This document shows, one piece after another, positions 26,598-35,036 of a DNA stretch of 64,000 nt; the stretch's first letter is position 1; each line of letters begins with the position of its first letter. This DNA comes from Virgibacillus siamensis (GTDB lineage Bacteria; Bacillota; Bacilli; Bacillales; Amphibacillaceae). The DNA is taken from NCBI RefSeq assembly GCF_900162695.1, contig NZ_FUIH01000007.1:2914001-2978000 (forward strand), given 5' to 3'. The position numbers and the translations under genes are program-made. The notes under the pieces were generated by a model. It was not told where the DNA came from. It saw only the letters and a program-made list of their open reading frames with translations, and did no database searches.

Positions 26598-26635
26598 AAT
26601 ATAAATTTTCTTACTTTACAGTGTAAGCGTTTTCC
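26598..26635 (-). promoter_or_regulatory. hut operon promoter with overlapping CcpA (cre) site
   Basis: On the minus strand, TTACAC (26621-26626), a 17-bp spacer and TATATT (26598-26603) make a sigma-A-type promoter. GGAAAACGCTTACA (26622-26635) overlaps the -35 box and matches the cre consensus TGNAANCGNWNNCA at all but the first base. Binding there would block RNA polymerase, giving glucose repression of histidine use. Confidence 0.6.
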
Positions 26636-26694
26636 GTGCTGAATGCAAGAGTGGGATTTAAATTGGGGGATTTTTCGGAATTATAATTGTGAAC

Positions 26695-26747
26695 TTTATC
26701 ATTTCAGCTGTCAACTATAGCGAAAACGCCTGCCGCTTTATCATTTC
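26695..26747. repeat. Possible degenerate 21-bp periodic array D
   Basis: TTTATCATTTC occurs at 26695 and again at 26737, exactly 42 bp (2 x 21) apart, with CTATAGCGAAAAC in the intermediate position. It lies just beyond the terminator of the AGCS symporter gene, the same kind of setting as the clearer arrays. Only two matching units are seen. Confidence 0.4.
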
Positions 26748-26765
26748 GGTGCAGTCCGCAAAAAA

Positions 26766-26795
26766 ACTGCCTGCTCCCAGCCGGAAACAGGCAGT
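26766..26795 (-). terminator. Terminator of the AGCS symporter gene
   Basis: ACTGCCTG and CAGGCAGT pair (26788-26795 with 26766-26773) and are followed on the minus strand by six T residues. Confidence 0.85.
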
Positions 26796-26802
26796 CACCG
26801 TT

Positions 26803-28224
26803 TTATTCTTTTTCAGAGACCTGATCACGGCCCCAATATTCAATGCCGGTTTGATCATCCAGGACATCCCGGTAAAAAACCGGATCTTTCCCTTCCTTCC
26901 GCTGTTTCCGGTAATCCTTCAGTACCCGGTTAGCGACTTTGGACAGTCGGAAGATCGCATACAGGTTAATGAGCGCCATGATACCCATCGTTAAGTCGGC
27001 AAGTGCCCATACAAGGTCAAACGTGGCAACTGCACCAAACACAACCATCGCCAGAACTGCAAGACGATAGATGAAGAGACCAATTTTACTGTCTTTAATG
27101 TAGCCGATATTATTTTCACCATAATAATAATTACCTAAAATAGAGCTGTAGGCGAAGAAGAAGATTGCCACAGCAATAAAGATGGCTGCTGCACCACCCA
27201 AATGCTCTTCAAATGCATTCTGGGTCAATTGAATCCCATCTGCTTCGCTGCCTTCAAAACCGCCTGCCGCGATGATGATAAATGCAGTCGCGCTACAAAT
27301 CAGAATCGTATCAAAAAATACACCAAGAGACTGGATCAGCCCCTGTTTGGCCGGGTGGGACACTTCTGCGGTAGCCGCTGCGTTTGGCGCACTACCCATA
27401 CCAGCTTCATTGGAGAACAATCCGCGTTTGGTTCCCATCAGAATGGCTGCTCCAAATCCGCCGCCTGCCACTTCACGGAAACCGAATGCATTGCTGAAAA
27501 TATACCCAATCATATCTGGTATTTGCGCAATATTCATAACCAGTACAAAAATTGCAAGTATGATATACAAAATTGCCATGACCGGAACAATGACCTGTGA
27601 CACATTCGCAATGCTTTTCAGTCCACCGAAAATAACGATTGCAGTCAAGACGACAAGCACAATCGCCATTATATTTTTGCCTATATCAAATTCGCCATTA
27701 AACGCCAAACTGATTGTATTGGATTGAACTGAGTTAAACACAAGACCATATGTAAATGTAATGGTAACGGCAAACACAATCCCAAGCCAGCGCATATTCA
27801 GTCCTTTTTCAATATAATATGCCGGTCCGCCCCGATACTGGTTCTCCTCTGGAACCTTATAAACCTGTGCAAGCGTGCTTTCCACAAAAGCTGTTGCAGA
27901 ACCGAGCAGCGCAATGACCCACATCCAGAACACCGCTCCTGGTCCACCAACCGCTACAGCTGATGCAACACCGGCAAGGTTACCTGTTCCAACACGTGAG
28001 GCCGCACTGATGGCGAAAGCCTGAAATGCGGACGTTCCTTTTTTACCGGAAGCGCTCACGGTCCGCTTATCGAACAAGACACGGAACATTTCCGGGAACA
28101 TTTGAAATTGCACAAATTTGGTTTTGAAGGAAAACCATAGCCCAAGGCCGATTAGCACAGCAATCAACACATAGGTCCACATGACCTCATTTGCTGCCCC
28201 GACAACTTTTTCTAAAATATCCAT
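26803..28224 (-). CDS. Alanine/glycine:cation symporter family (AGCS) protein
   Basis: A 473-residue Na+-coupled amino acid carrier with about ten or eleven helices. Family segments include GTGNLAGVASAVAVGGPGAVFWMW near residue 85, RGGPAYYIEKGL, and KRGLFSNEAGMGSAPNAAA near residue 280. It imports alanine, glycine or similar amino acids. ATG 28224 has GAAAGGAG upstream; 11 upstream in-frame codons are not used. It precedes the hut operon on the same strand but has its own terminator, so a link to histidine uptake is only a guess. Confidence 0.9.
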   Translation of the reverse strand: MDILEKVVGAANEVMWTYVLIAVLIGLGLWFSFKTKFVQFQMFPEMFRVLFDKRTVSASGKKGTSAFQAFAISAASRVGTGNLAGVASAVAVGGPGAVFWMWVIALLGSATAFVESTLAQVYKVPEENQYRGGPAYYIEKGLNMRWLGIVFAVTITFTYGLVFNSVQSNTISLAFNGEFDIGKNIMAIVLVVLTAIVIFGGLKSIANVSQVIVPVMAILYIILAIFVLVMNIAQIPDMIGYIFSNAFGFREVAGGGFGAAILMGTKRGLFSNEAGMGSAPNAAATAEVSHPAKQGLIQSLGVFFDTILICSATAFIIIAAGGFEGSEADGIQLTQNAFEEHLGGAAAIFIAVAIFFFAYSSILGNYYYGENNIGYIKDSKIGLFIYRLAVLAMVVFGAVATFDLVWALADLTMGIMALINLYAIFRLSKVANRVLKDYRKQRKEGKDPVFYRDVLDDQTGIEYWGRDQVSEKE

Positions 28225-28308
28225 CGTTTTCGTTCTCCTTTCAAACTGGTCAAACATCTTTATAGAGTGCTTCTAGAAAGACATACCCTGAATTTCAGCC
28301 ATAAAAAC

Positions 28309-28334
28309 AAAAGAAGCCGACAATGGCCTCTTTT
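28309..28334 (-). terminator. Terminator of the acyl-CoA thioesterase gene
   Basis: On the minus strand AAAAGAGGCC pairs with GGCTTCTTTT, with one G-T pair and a 6-nt loop, followed by TGTTTTTAT. Confidence 0.65.
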
Positions 28335-28373
28335 ATCATTATACCTAATTATTCAGCTTTTCGGCAATGGTAA

Positions 28374-28895
28374 TTATACCCCTCTGTTCCATGGAAAATC
28401 CGTGCCGAATGTTGCGGCAAGTTCTTTAGACTCCTGTCTTCTCTCATTACGCAGTTTTGCGCGCTTTGGTGCTGATTCATGCAGTTTTTTTTCATCGTCT
28501 GTCACCGGGTAAACCGGTGGAACTTCAGATGGACGCCCATCACTGTCAACTGCCACAAACGTCGTAAAAGCCGTCGTACATACCTTCCTTTTCCCTGACC
28601 GGATATTTTCAGTTACCGCCTTCACAAAAACTTCCATTGATGTATTATGTGTCCATGTCACGAATGCCTCGACACATACAGCATCTCCCTCTTTTACAGG
28701 CGCCAAAAAGTCAACCGAATCTGTTGATGCTGTAACGACTGGTTTTCGGGCGTGGCGGCCGGCGGCAATGGCTGCCACATCATCAATGTGTGCCATCAAT
28801 TTTCCACCGAATAATGTTCCGTGTGCATTTGTGTCCGGCGGAAGAACATGTGATGTCTTTACTGCTAGTGATTGATTACAAGGTTTACCTTCCAT
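28374..28895 (-). CDS. Acyl-CoA thioesterase, hotdog fold (YkhA/YciA-like)
   Basis: A 173-residue hotdog-fold hydrolase that cleaves acyl-CoA to fatty acid and CoA. The signature PPDTNAHGTLFGGKLMAHIDDVAA near residues 20-42 includes the conserved Asn/His and Asp; DSVDFLAPVKEGDAV follows. ATG 28895 has GAAGGAGG upstream. It lies 27 bp downstream of cardiolipin synthase's end on the opposite side of a short gap, on the same strand as its neighbours. Confidence 0.92.
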   Translation of the reverse strand: MEGKPCNQSLAVKTSHVLPPDTNAHGTLFGGKLMAHIDDVAAIAAGRHARKPVVTASTDSVDFLAPVKEGDAVCVEAFVTWTHNTSMEVFVKAVTENIRSGKRKVCTTAFTTFVAVDSDGRPSEVPPVYPVTDDEKKLHESAPKRAKLRNERRQESKELAATFGTDFPWNRGV

Positions 28896-28922
28896 AATGA
28901 AATCCTCCTTCGATGTTGTATA

Positions 28923-30365
28923 TTACAAAATTGGTGAGATTAATCTGGATATGGACTCTTTAAAGCGAATCCCAATGGACCTTTTCTGGTATAATTTTTT
29001 GGTCATGACCGTCGAAAGCTGCATATCCTGTTTGTATGCTTCGACCAGCCGGGATGCGAGTCCCTTGTCATATAAAAAAGCATTAACTTCAAAATTCAGG
29101 CGAAAACTGCGCACATCAATATTTGCTGTCCCGACAGAGGCAATTTTACCATCCACCACGATCGTCTTGGCATGCAGGAAGCCATTTTGATAAATATACA
29201 CTTCAGCACCTGCGTTAAGCAAATCCCCTATATAGGACAATGTTGCCCAATAAACGAATGGATGATCCGGCTTGTTCGGGATCATGAGCCGCACATGCAC
29301 CCCTGACAGTGCTGCAATCCGAAGTGCATCCTTTAAGCTTTCATCCGGGATAAAATACGGTGTCTGGATATAAATATACTCCTTGGCCGACATAATCATT
29401 TTTATATACCCGTTTTTAATCTGCTCCCAATCTGAATCCGGTCCGCTCGAAACAATCTGAATACCAACGTCTCCGCTGACCTGCCCTTTGTAGAACCTGT
29501 CCGCATATCCGATGTGATTCCGGGATGCCTGATTCCAGTCAAGAACAAACCGGGTCTGCATATTATTAACGGCATCTCCGCTGATGCGCAAATGTGTATC
29601 GCGCCAATAGCCGAATTTACGGTTTTTCCCGAGATACTCATCACCAATATTGAAACCGCCGATATAGCCGATCTTTCCATCAATAATGGCCAGTTTCCGA
29701 TGGTTCCGGTAATTGATTTTAAAGTTTACTTTGGGAATCTTCGGTGGAAAAAAGGACTCAACCTTTGCCCCTGATTTTCGCAGCCGGTTGATAAACTTTC
29801 TGCTGATTCCCCGTGAACCCATATCATCATAAAGCACCCGCACTTCTACACCCTGATTCGCCTTTTTAATCAGGACATTGGCTATTTTCTGGCCGAGTTC
29901 ATCATGGCGCAATATGTAATAGAGCAAGTGAATATGGTCCTTCGCGTTTTCAAGATCCTGCAGCAGAGCATCGAATTTCTTTTTCCCGTCCGTAAAAATT
30001 TCCACACTGTTATCCTGCGTAAAAATCGCATCATCATTACGTAAATGCAGGTAAAAAAGATCCTTGAATTCGATTAGCTCTTTATGCTTAAAGAAGAAGC
30101 GGTTCTCCTCTATCGCCCTGAGCTGATGCTGGACTGCTTTCTTCACCCCTAGCTTACTCTTTGTGTCCCATGTAAAAATACGCTGGGAGCTGATTTTTTT
30201 TCCAAAAATTAAATATAAAAAGAATCCTGCAATCGGAATAAAAAGCAATACCATCAGCCAAGCCCATGTTGAACTGGGATCTTTTCGCTCCAAAAAGATA
30301 ATTGTCATTGCGAGCACAAAGTTCGAAATGAGTATTAACCCTAATAAAATCGATGTAATGCTCAT
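28923..30365 (-). CDS. cls: Cardiolipin synthase
   Basis: A 480-residue phospholipase-D-type enzyme that joins two phosphatidylglycerols into cardiolipin. Two N-terminal membrane helices (residues 5-60) anchor it, followed by two HKD motifs: HRKLAIIDGKIGYIGG near residue 220 and HAKTIVVDGKIASVGTAN near residue 400. ATG 30365 has GAGAGGAG upstream; an upstream in-frame start at 30413 is not supported. Cardiolipin rises in salt-stressed Bacillaceae, which fits the habitat inferred here. The end lies 27 bp before the thioesterase start region. Confidence 0.94.
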   Translation of the reverse strand: MSITSILLGLILISNFVLAMTIIFLERKDPSSTWAWLMVLLFIPIAGFFLYLIFGKKISSQRIFTWDTKSKLGVKKAVQHQLRAIEENRFFFKHKELIEFKDLFYLHLRNDDAIFTQDNSVEIFTDGKKKFDALLQDLENAKDHIHLLYYILRHDELGQKIANVLIKKANQGVEVRVLYDDMGSRGISRKFINRLRKSGAKVESFFPPKIPKVNFKINYRNHRKLAIIDGKIGYIGGFNIGDEYLGKNRKFGYWRDTHLRISGDAVNNMQTRFVLDWNQASRNHIGYADRFYKGQVSGDVGIQIVSSGPDSDWEQIKNGYIKMIMSAKEYIYIQTPYFIPDESLKDALRIAALSGVHVRLMIPNKPDHPFVYWATLSYIGDLLNAGAEVYIYQNGFLHAKTIVVDGKIASVGTANIDVRSFRLNFEVNAFLYDKGLASRLVEAYKQDMQLSTVMTKKLYQKRSIGIRFKESISRLISPIL

Positions 30366-30491
30366 ACGCAGTTCTCCTCTCGCCCCGCAGTCACAGTAAC
30401 CATAATATAGCATAAATTATGGATTTACGTTAGTGCCCTATTCTTTCTATTCCCGGACAGCGCATTTATCATTCCAACAATTTTAACGTTT

Positions 30492-30585
30492 TGACTGATA
30501 ACCTTGCAAAAGTGGCTGATAAACAAGACAATGTGACTGATAAACTAAGCAAGGTGACCGATAAAAGCCCCAATCTGACTGATAA
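30492..30585 (-). repeat. 21-bp periodic array C (minus-strand core TTATCAGTCA)
   Basis: Five units of TGACTGATAA on the plus strand start at 30492, 30513, 30534, 30555 and 30576, exactly 21 bp apart. Three are identical; the others differ by one base (TGGCTGATAA, TGACCGATAA). It is the complement of the core of array B, and read along the methionine gamma-lyase transcript it is again TTATCAGTCA. It lies about 85 bp beyond that gene's terminator and about 125 bp before cls. With the terminator it fills most of a 339-bp gap. Confidence 0.92.
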
Positions 30586-30671
30586 CATTTTACGGCCGGT
30601 GTTCGATCACACATCCCGCCAAAAAATATTAATCCGGGTCCAAGCCAATCCCCTTTTTTTCCAAAAAGAAA

Positions 30672-30695
30672 ACACGTCCGCTTGTACAGACGTGT
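30672..30695 (-). terminator. Terminator of the methionine gamma-lyase gene
   Basis: On the minus strand ACACGTC (30695-30689) pairs with GACGTGT (30678-30672), followed by TTTCTTTTTGG. Confidence 0.7.
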
Positions 30696-30704
30696 ATAGC
30701 ACCT

Positions 30705-31889
30705 TTATAGCTGGTTGAGTGCTTGTTCTAAATCAGTCCAGATATCTTCCCAGTTTTCCAAGCCGACGGAAAGGCGAATCAATTGATCGGTGATGCCCAT
30801 ATTAAGACGTGCATCTTCCGGCACTACCGCATGTGTCATTGTTGCCGGATGCTGGATCAATGTCTCCGTATCACCCAGACTTACCGCCAGTTTTAAAAAT
30901 GTAAGATGGTTTAGAAACTGCTGTGCATCTTTTTTTGTTCCTTTTACTTCAAAGGAAATTAATCCGCCGCCGCGTTTCATCTGTTTTTTACAGATGGCGT
31001 TGTCCGGATTGCTTTCATCACCTGGATAATAAATATGATCGACGTTCGGATGGTTACGCAGTTTGTCAAAAATTTTCTCTGCATTGTCACAGTGACGATC
31101 AAGGCGGAGCGGCAATGTTTTTAACCCGCGGAGCAGCAGCCAGGCATCCATTGGTGCCATTATGCCGCCAATATCTTTTTGTGTGGTCATCGCCACCTCA
31201 TCGAGGAAATCTTTTTTACCGACAGCAAGGCCTGCCACAACATCCCCGTGCCCGCCGATATATTTCGTTGCACTGTGCAGCACAACATCACAGCCCAATT
31301 CCAGCGGGCGCTGCAAATACGGTGATGAAAATGTATTGTCAACAACAACAGGGATTTCGTGCTCCTTGGCAACTTCTGCCACCATCTGCAGATCAATCAG
31401 CTTCATCGTTGGATTAATTGGCGTTTCCACGTAAATACATGCTGTTTCCGGTTTAATAAGTGAACGAATTTCATCCTTTGTGCGCATATCGGAAAAATCA
31501 TGCGTAATATTGTACTTGTCCTGCATCATGGATAAAAGACCATACGTACATCCGTACAGCCCGGATGAACAAAGCACATGATCATTCGCCTTCGTTAACG
31601 CAATCAGAATCGCAGAAACCGCGGCCATCCCCGATCCAAAAGCAAGGCCTCGTTCTCCGTTTTCCAGCGCCGCAATCCGCTCCTCCAGTACACTTACGGT
31701 TGGATTGCCAAGACGGGAGTACACATAACCGCCTTCTTCCCCGGCAAAACGGCGCTCCCCCTGTTCAGCAGAATCGAATGTATATGTCGACGTTTGAAAA
31801 AGCGGTGTCGCCAGGCTTCCAAGCATTTCCTTTGAATCATACCCTTCATGGATTACAGTCGTCTCAAAATGTTTATTTTCATGTGTCAT
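30705..31889 (-). CDS. megL: Methionine gamma-lyase (PLP-dependent)
   Basis: A 394-residue Cys/Met-metabolism PLP enzyme. The PLP lysine is Lys209 in HSATKYIGGHGD. The segment LYGCTYG (residues 111-117) carries the Cys typical of methionine gamma-lyases rather than cystathionine lyases, so the favoured reaction is methionine to methanethiol, 2-oxobutanoate and ammonia. Cystathionine gamma-lyase activity remains possible. ATG 31889 has GTGGGGGGAC upstream. It is not under an S-box leader; a weak cre-like sequence lies at 31959-31972. Confidence 0.85.
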   Translation of the reverse strand: MTHENKHFETTVIHEGYDSKEMLGSLATPLFQTSTYTFDSAEQGERRFAGEEGGYVYSRLGNPTVSVLEERIAALENGERGLAFGSGMAAVSAILIALTKANDHVLCSSGLYGCTYGLLSMMQDKYNITHDFSDMRTKDEIRSLIKPETACIYVETPINPTMKLIDLQMVAEVAKEHEIPVVVDNTFSSPYLQRPLELGCDVVLHSATKYIGGHGDVVAGLAVGKKDFLDEVAMTTQKDIGGIMAPMDAWLLLRGLKTLPLRLDRHCDNAEKIFDKLRNHPNVDHIYYPGDESNPDNAICKKQMKRGGGLISFEVKGTKKDAQQFLNHLTFLKLAVSLGDTETLIQHPATMTHAVVPEDARLNMGITDQLIRLSVGLENWEDIWTDLEQALNQL

Positions 31890-32039
31890 GCAAAGTCCCC
31901 CCACTATTAAAATCTACTAAACCCATATACTACTATCATATTCGATTCAGCAACATTTCGAAAGCGTTTACCCTGATTTTTTCAAGTCGCCCCAATTGCT
32001 TTTACCGAAAAAAGAAACTAAACTTAGCTTATTTAGAAA

Positions 32040-32076
32040 TTCGACAAGCGTCTGGCACCACTCGAAATTTGTCGAA
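32040..32076. repeat. 37-bp element with inverted TTCGACA/TGTCGAA boxes, upstream of rarD
   Basis: TTCGACA (32040-32046) and TGTCGAA (32070-32076) flank CTGGCACCACTCGAAAT. The element at 39828-39864, on the other strand, has the same total length and a similar interior, and 4643-4716 holds a partial copy. The boxes equal the Spo0A box consensus. It ends 31 bp before the rarD start codon. Confidence 0.6.
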
Positions 32077-32107
32077 TACGGAAAATTTTTGACAGGGGGG
32101 TTGTGAG

Positions 32108-33010
32108 ATGGATCAGGAAAATAAATTGGGGATTATATATGCTGCGGTTGCTTACACGCTTTGGGGGTTTCTGCCGATTTACTGGAAACTGGTCCAGGAT
32201 GTTCCCGCTGACGAAATATTGGCACACCGCATTTTATGGTCATTTATTTTTATGGTTATCATCGTACTGGCATCGGGAAAGCTTAAGCCATTTTTGAAGG
32301 AATGCAGCATCATTTTCCATGATAAAAAGAAGCTTATTGGTATTTCAGCAGCTTCGGTCATTATCAGCATCAACTGGCTGACGTTTATCTGGGCAGTGAA
32401 CAGTGACCATGTTGTCCAGGCAAGCCTCGGTTATTACATAAACCCGCTGGTCAGTATTTTGCTTGGTATGCTTGTACTGAAAGAGTCGCTTAGCAGGCGG
32501 CAATTAATCTCATTCATTCTTGCAGCAATCGGGGTCATCAATCTAACGATCAGTTTCGGTGTTTTCCCATGGGTCTCACTTGTACTGGCCTTCAGTTTTG
32601 GCCTGTACGGACTGTTGAAAAAAATGGTCGATGTCAGCGCCATGTTCGGGTTGACAATCGAAACGATGCTCGTAACACCAATTGCACTGCTGTATTTAAT
32701 ATTCATTCCGGACAGTACGCTGTCACCGGCGACAATGTTTTCCGGAAGCGGTGCCCTGTTGTTCGGTGCGGGTGTCGCCACTGCCATCCCGCTTCTGCTG
32801 TTTGCTGCCGGTGCTAAACGGATCCCGCTTTCCATGGTCGGGTTTTTGCAATACATCGCACCAACGCTAATGCTAATTCTTGGCGTCTTCCTGTATCATG
32901 AAACATTTACACAGGCACATCTGATTTCATTTGTATTTATCTGGGTGGCGCTGATCATTTACATGGCATCATCCCGGCATAAAAAAACGGTTCGCCAGAA
33001 AGAATTATAA
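32108..33010 (+). CDS. rarD: EamA-family transporter RarD
   Basis: A 300-residue drug/metabolite-superfamily exporter with ten predicted helices. It begins with the RarD signature AAVAYTLWGFLPIYWKLV and continues with SINWLTFIWAVNSDHVVQAS and SLGYYINPL. The substrate is unknown; relatives are linked to chloramphenicol or amino acid efflux. ATG 32108 has AGGGGGG upstream. A 37-bp inverted-box element lies directly upstream. Confidence 0.9.
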   Translation: MDQENKLGIIYAAVAYTLWGFLPIYWKLVQDVPADEILAHRILWSFIFMVIIVLASGKLKPFLKECSIIFHDKKKLIGISAASVIISINWLTFIWAVNSDHVVQASLGYYINPLVSILLGMLVLKESLSRRQLISFILAAIGVINLTISFGVFPWVSLVLAFSFGLYGLLKKMVDVSAMFGLTIETMLVTPIALLYLIFIPDSTLSPATMFSGSGALLFGAGVATAIPLLLFAAGAKRIPLSMVGFLQYIAPTLMLILGVFLYHETFTQAHLISFVFIWVALIIYMASSRHKKTVRQKEL

Positions 33011-33028
33011 AATTTTTTTAAAAATATG

Positions 33029-33058
33029 TTGACGTACCGAACGAATCATGTATATAAT
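33029..33058 (+). promoter_or_regulatory. Promoter of the SAM-riboswitch transcript
   Basis: TTGACG (33029-33034), an 18-bp spacer and TATAAT (33053-33058), about 30 bp before the riboswitch. Confidence 0.65.
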
Positions 33059-33090
33059 GTTCATTAAATTAATTGAATTTACAATTTCAT

Positions 33091-33204
33091 CTCTTATCAA
33101 GAGCGGCGGAGGGAATAGGCCCTGTGAAGCCCGGCAACCTAAAAGCATGCGTGCTTAGTAAGGTGCTAAATCCTACAGGTCAATTACGATCTGGAAGATA
33201 AGAG
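33091..33204 (+). ncRNA. SAM-I (S-box) riboswitch
   Basis: Classic S-box layout: P1 is CTCTTATCAAGAG at the start with GATAAGAG at the end; GGCGGAGGGA and GGCCCTGTGAAGCCCGGCAAC form the P2 core, followed by the P3 hairpin GCATGCGTGC and the AAGGTGCTAAATCC segment. S-adenosylmethionine binding favours the terminator at 33223-33249 and shuts off metY. Confidence 0.95.
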
Positions 33205-33222
33205 GAGGTCCGTTACATACAC

Positions 33223-33249
33223 GCCCTCTTCTTAGGAAGAGGGCTTTTT
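33223..33249 (+). terminator. Riboswitch-controlled terminator
   Basis: GCCCTCTTC (33223-33231) pairs with GAAGAGGGC (33236-33244) and is followed by TTTTTA. It is the expression platform of the S-box. Confidence 0.9.
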
Positions 33250-33293
33250 ATTTACCCTCTTTCTCCAGATAAAATTCAAAGGAGGAATTATTC

Positions 33294-35006
33294 ATGTCAA
33301 ATTATCAACTTTTCAACCAGGAAACAAATCTGCTTCACGGTGGACAGGAGCCTGATCCGACAACAGGATCCCGTGCAGTTCCAATCTATCAAACTACTTC
33401 CTATGTATTTCGCGATACAGAGCACGCACAAAATCTGTTTGGTCTGCAGGAACCCGGTAATATCTATAGCAGGATTATGAACCCGACCGTTGATGCATTC
33501 GAGCAGCGGATTGCATTACTGGAAGACGGGTCAGCCGCAGTTGCCACTTCATCCGGTATGGCTGCGATTACCCTTTCCATTTTAAATATCGCCGGCAGCG
33601 GTGATGAAATCATTGCCGACAGCAATTTATACGGCGGAACGTATAATTTATTCGCCAATACACTGCCACGATACGGGATTGACGTAAAATTTGTCGATGG
33701 AACAGATTTGGATCAGATCCGCAATGCAATAACACCGAAAACAAAAGCCATCTTCGGTGAAATAATTACGAATCCAAGTCTGAACGTTCTGGAGGTCGAA
33801 AAAATTGCAGAAATTGCGCATGCCAATGATATTCCACTGATTATTGACAACACGTTTGCTACACCATATGTTACAAAACCACTGGCATGGGGTGCAGATA
33901 TTGTAGTCCACTCGGCAACAAAATGGATTGGCGGTCATGGTACAGCTATCGGCGGCGTCGCAATTGACGGTGGCAGGTTTGACTGGACTAAAGGAAAATT
34001 CCCTGGTTTCACAGAACCGGATGAAAGTTATAATGGCATAAAATTCGCTGATCTTGGACCGGTTGCTTTTGCCACCAAACTGCGTGTACAACTGCTTCGC
34101 GATATCGGCGCATGTATCAGTCCGCAGAATGCATTCCTTTTATTGCAAGGACTTGAAACACTGCACCTGAGAGTTGAACGTCATAATCAAAATGCCGAGG
34201 AAGTTGCGGCATTCCTGCAAAACCACCCAGCTGTTGAATGGGTAAATTACCCGGGATTGAAAGATCATCCATCCCATCAGGCTGCACAGAAATATTTGCA
34301 AAATGGGTATGGATCCGTTATTACATTTGGCATTAAAGGCGGACGCGATGCCGGAAGAAAAGCAATTGACGGTACGACAATCTGGTCACACGTTGCCAAT
34401 GTCGGTGATGCTAAATCACTGATCATTCATCCGGCATCAACAACGCACCAGCAACTGGGAGCAGAAGATCTGAAGCAAAGCGGTGTTACAGAAGAATTGA
34501 TTCGCCTGTCAATCGGCCTTGAATCAACAAAAGATATTTTGGCAGATCTCGACCAGGCCATTTCAAATGCCGCCGGTGTTGAAAAGGCCATTCAGCCAAC
34601 AGAAGCGGATGCAGTCAAATGGCTCCTGTCATCTCCATTTAACCGGGAAAACGGACTTCGTAAAAAAGTTATTGCCGTTTATGGCGCAAGTTCATTTGAT
34701 AAGCTTGATCAATTAGGCTTCCAAGTGGTAACTGTCGGTGAGCAAGGTGACTATCCGACATTAGTGGATATTCCATTTGAAGTGGATGCTGCAGCAACCA
34801 ATGATCAGGCACTGCCACCTGAGTCAATTGAACAATTTATTAATAAAGAAGGTAAAATTCTCTGGGTGGAAAACCCGAACGGAAGTGACGCGACATTGGA
34901 AAATGCAAGAGCTGCAGGTATCACGGTTATATCCGGAAAAGATGCCTATCAGGAAGCTCTTAAACTGCGCGGCGGCAAAACGGAGGACGTTTTTGCAAAT
35001 GCATAA
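33294..35006 (+). CDS. metY: O-acetylhomoserine sulfhydrylase (MetY) with an extra C-terminal CoA-binding-like domain
   Basis: A 570-residue protein. Residues 1-428 are a complete MetY: it makes homocysteine from O-acetylhomoserine and sulfide with PLP on Lys210 (HSATKWIGGHGT). MetY alone is about 430 residues. Residues 440-558 are an added domain: KKVIAVYGASSFDKLDQLG resembles the first strand-loop-helix of a CoA-binding (YccU-type) Rossmann domain, and KILWVENPNGSDATLENARAAGITVI matches the end of that fold. The fusion's purpose is unknown; binding a nucleotide or CoA for control is a guess. ATG 33294 has AAAGGAGG upstream. It is controlled by the S-box riboswitch and followed by hom. Confidence 0.88.
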   Translation: MSNYQLFNQETNLLHGGQEPDPTTGSRAVPIYQTTSYVFRDTEHAQNLFGLQEPGNIYSRIMNPTVDAFEQRIALLEDGSAAVATSSGMAAITLSILNIAGSGDEIIADSNLYGGTYNLFANTLPRYGIDVKFVDGTDLDQIRNAITPKTKAIFGEIITNPSLNVLEVEKIAEIAHANDIPLIIDNTFATPYVTKPLAWGADIVVHSATKWIGGHGTAIGGVAIDGGRFDWTKGKFPGFTEPDESYNGIKFADLGPVAFATKLRVQLLRDIGACISPQNAFLLLQGLETLHLRVERHNQNAEEVAAFLQNHPAVEWVNYPGLKDHPSHQAAQKYLQNGYGSVITFGIKGGRDAGRKAIDGTTIWSHVANVGDAKSLIIHPASTTHQQLGAEDLKQSGVTEELIRLSIGLESTKDILADLDQAISNAAGVEKAIQPTEADAVKWLLSSPFNRENGLRKKVIAVYGASSFDKLDQLGFQVVTVGEQGDYPTLVDIPFEVDAAATNDQALPPESIEQFINKEGKILWVENPNGSDATLENARAAGITVISGKDAYQEALKLRGGKTEDVFANA

Positions 35007-35036
35007 GCAGCGTTAGCGAACAGGATGTCTATTCAT

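Noticed and set aside
30491..30718. 75-codon frame reading the array as heptads (TDKxxxL repeats)
   Set aside because: 21 bp equals seven codons, so any stop-free frame across such an array gives a false heptad protein. Other arrays contain 20-bp steps, which break frames, and no ribosome site is evident here.
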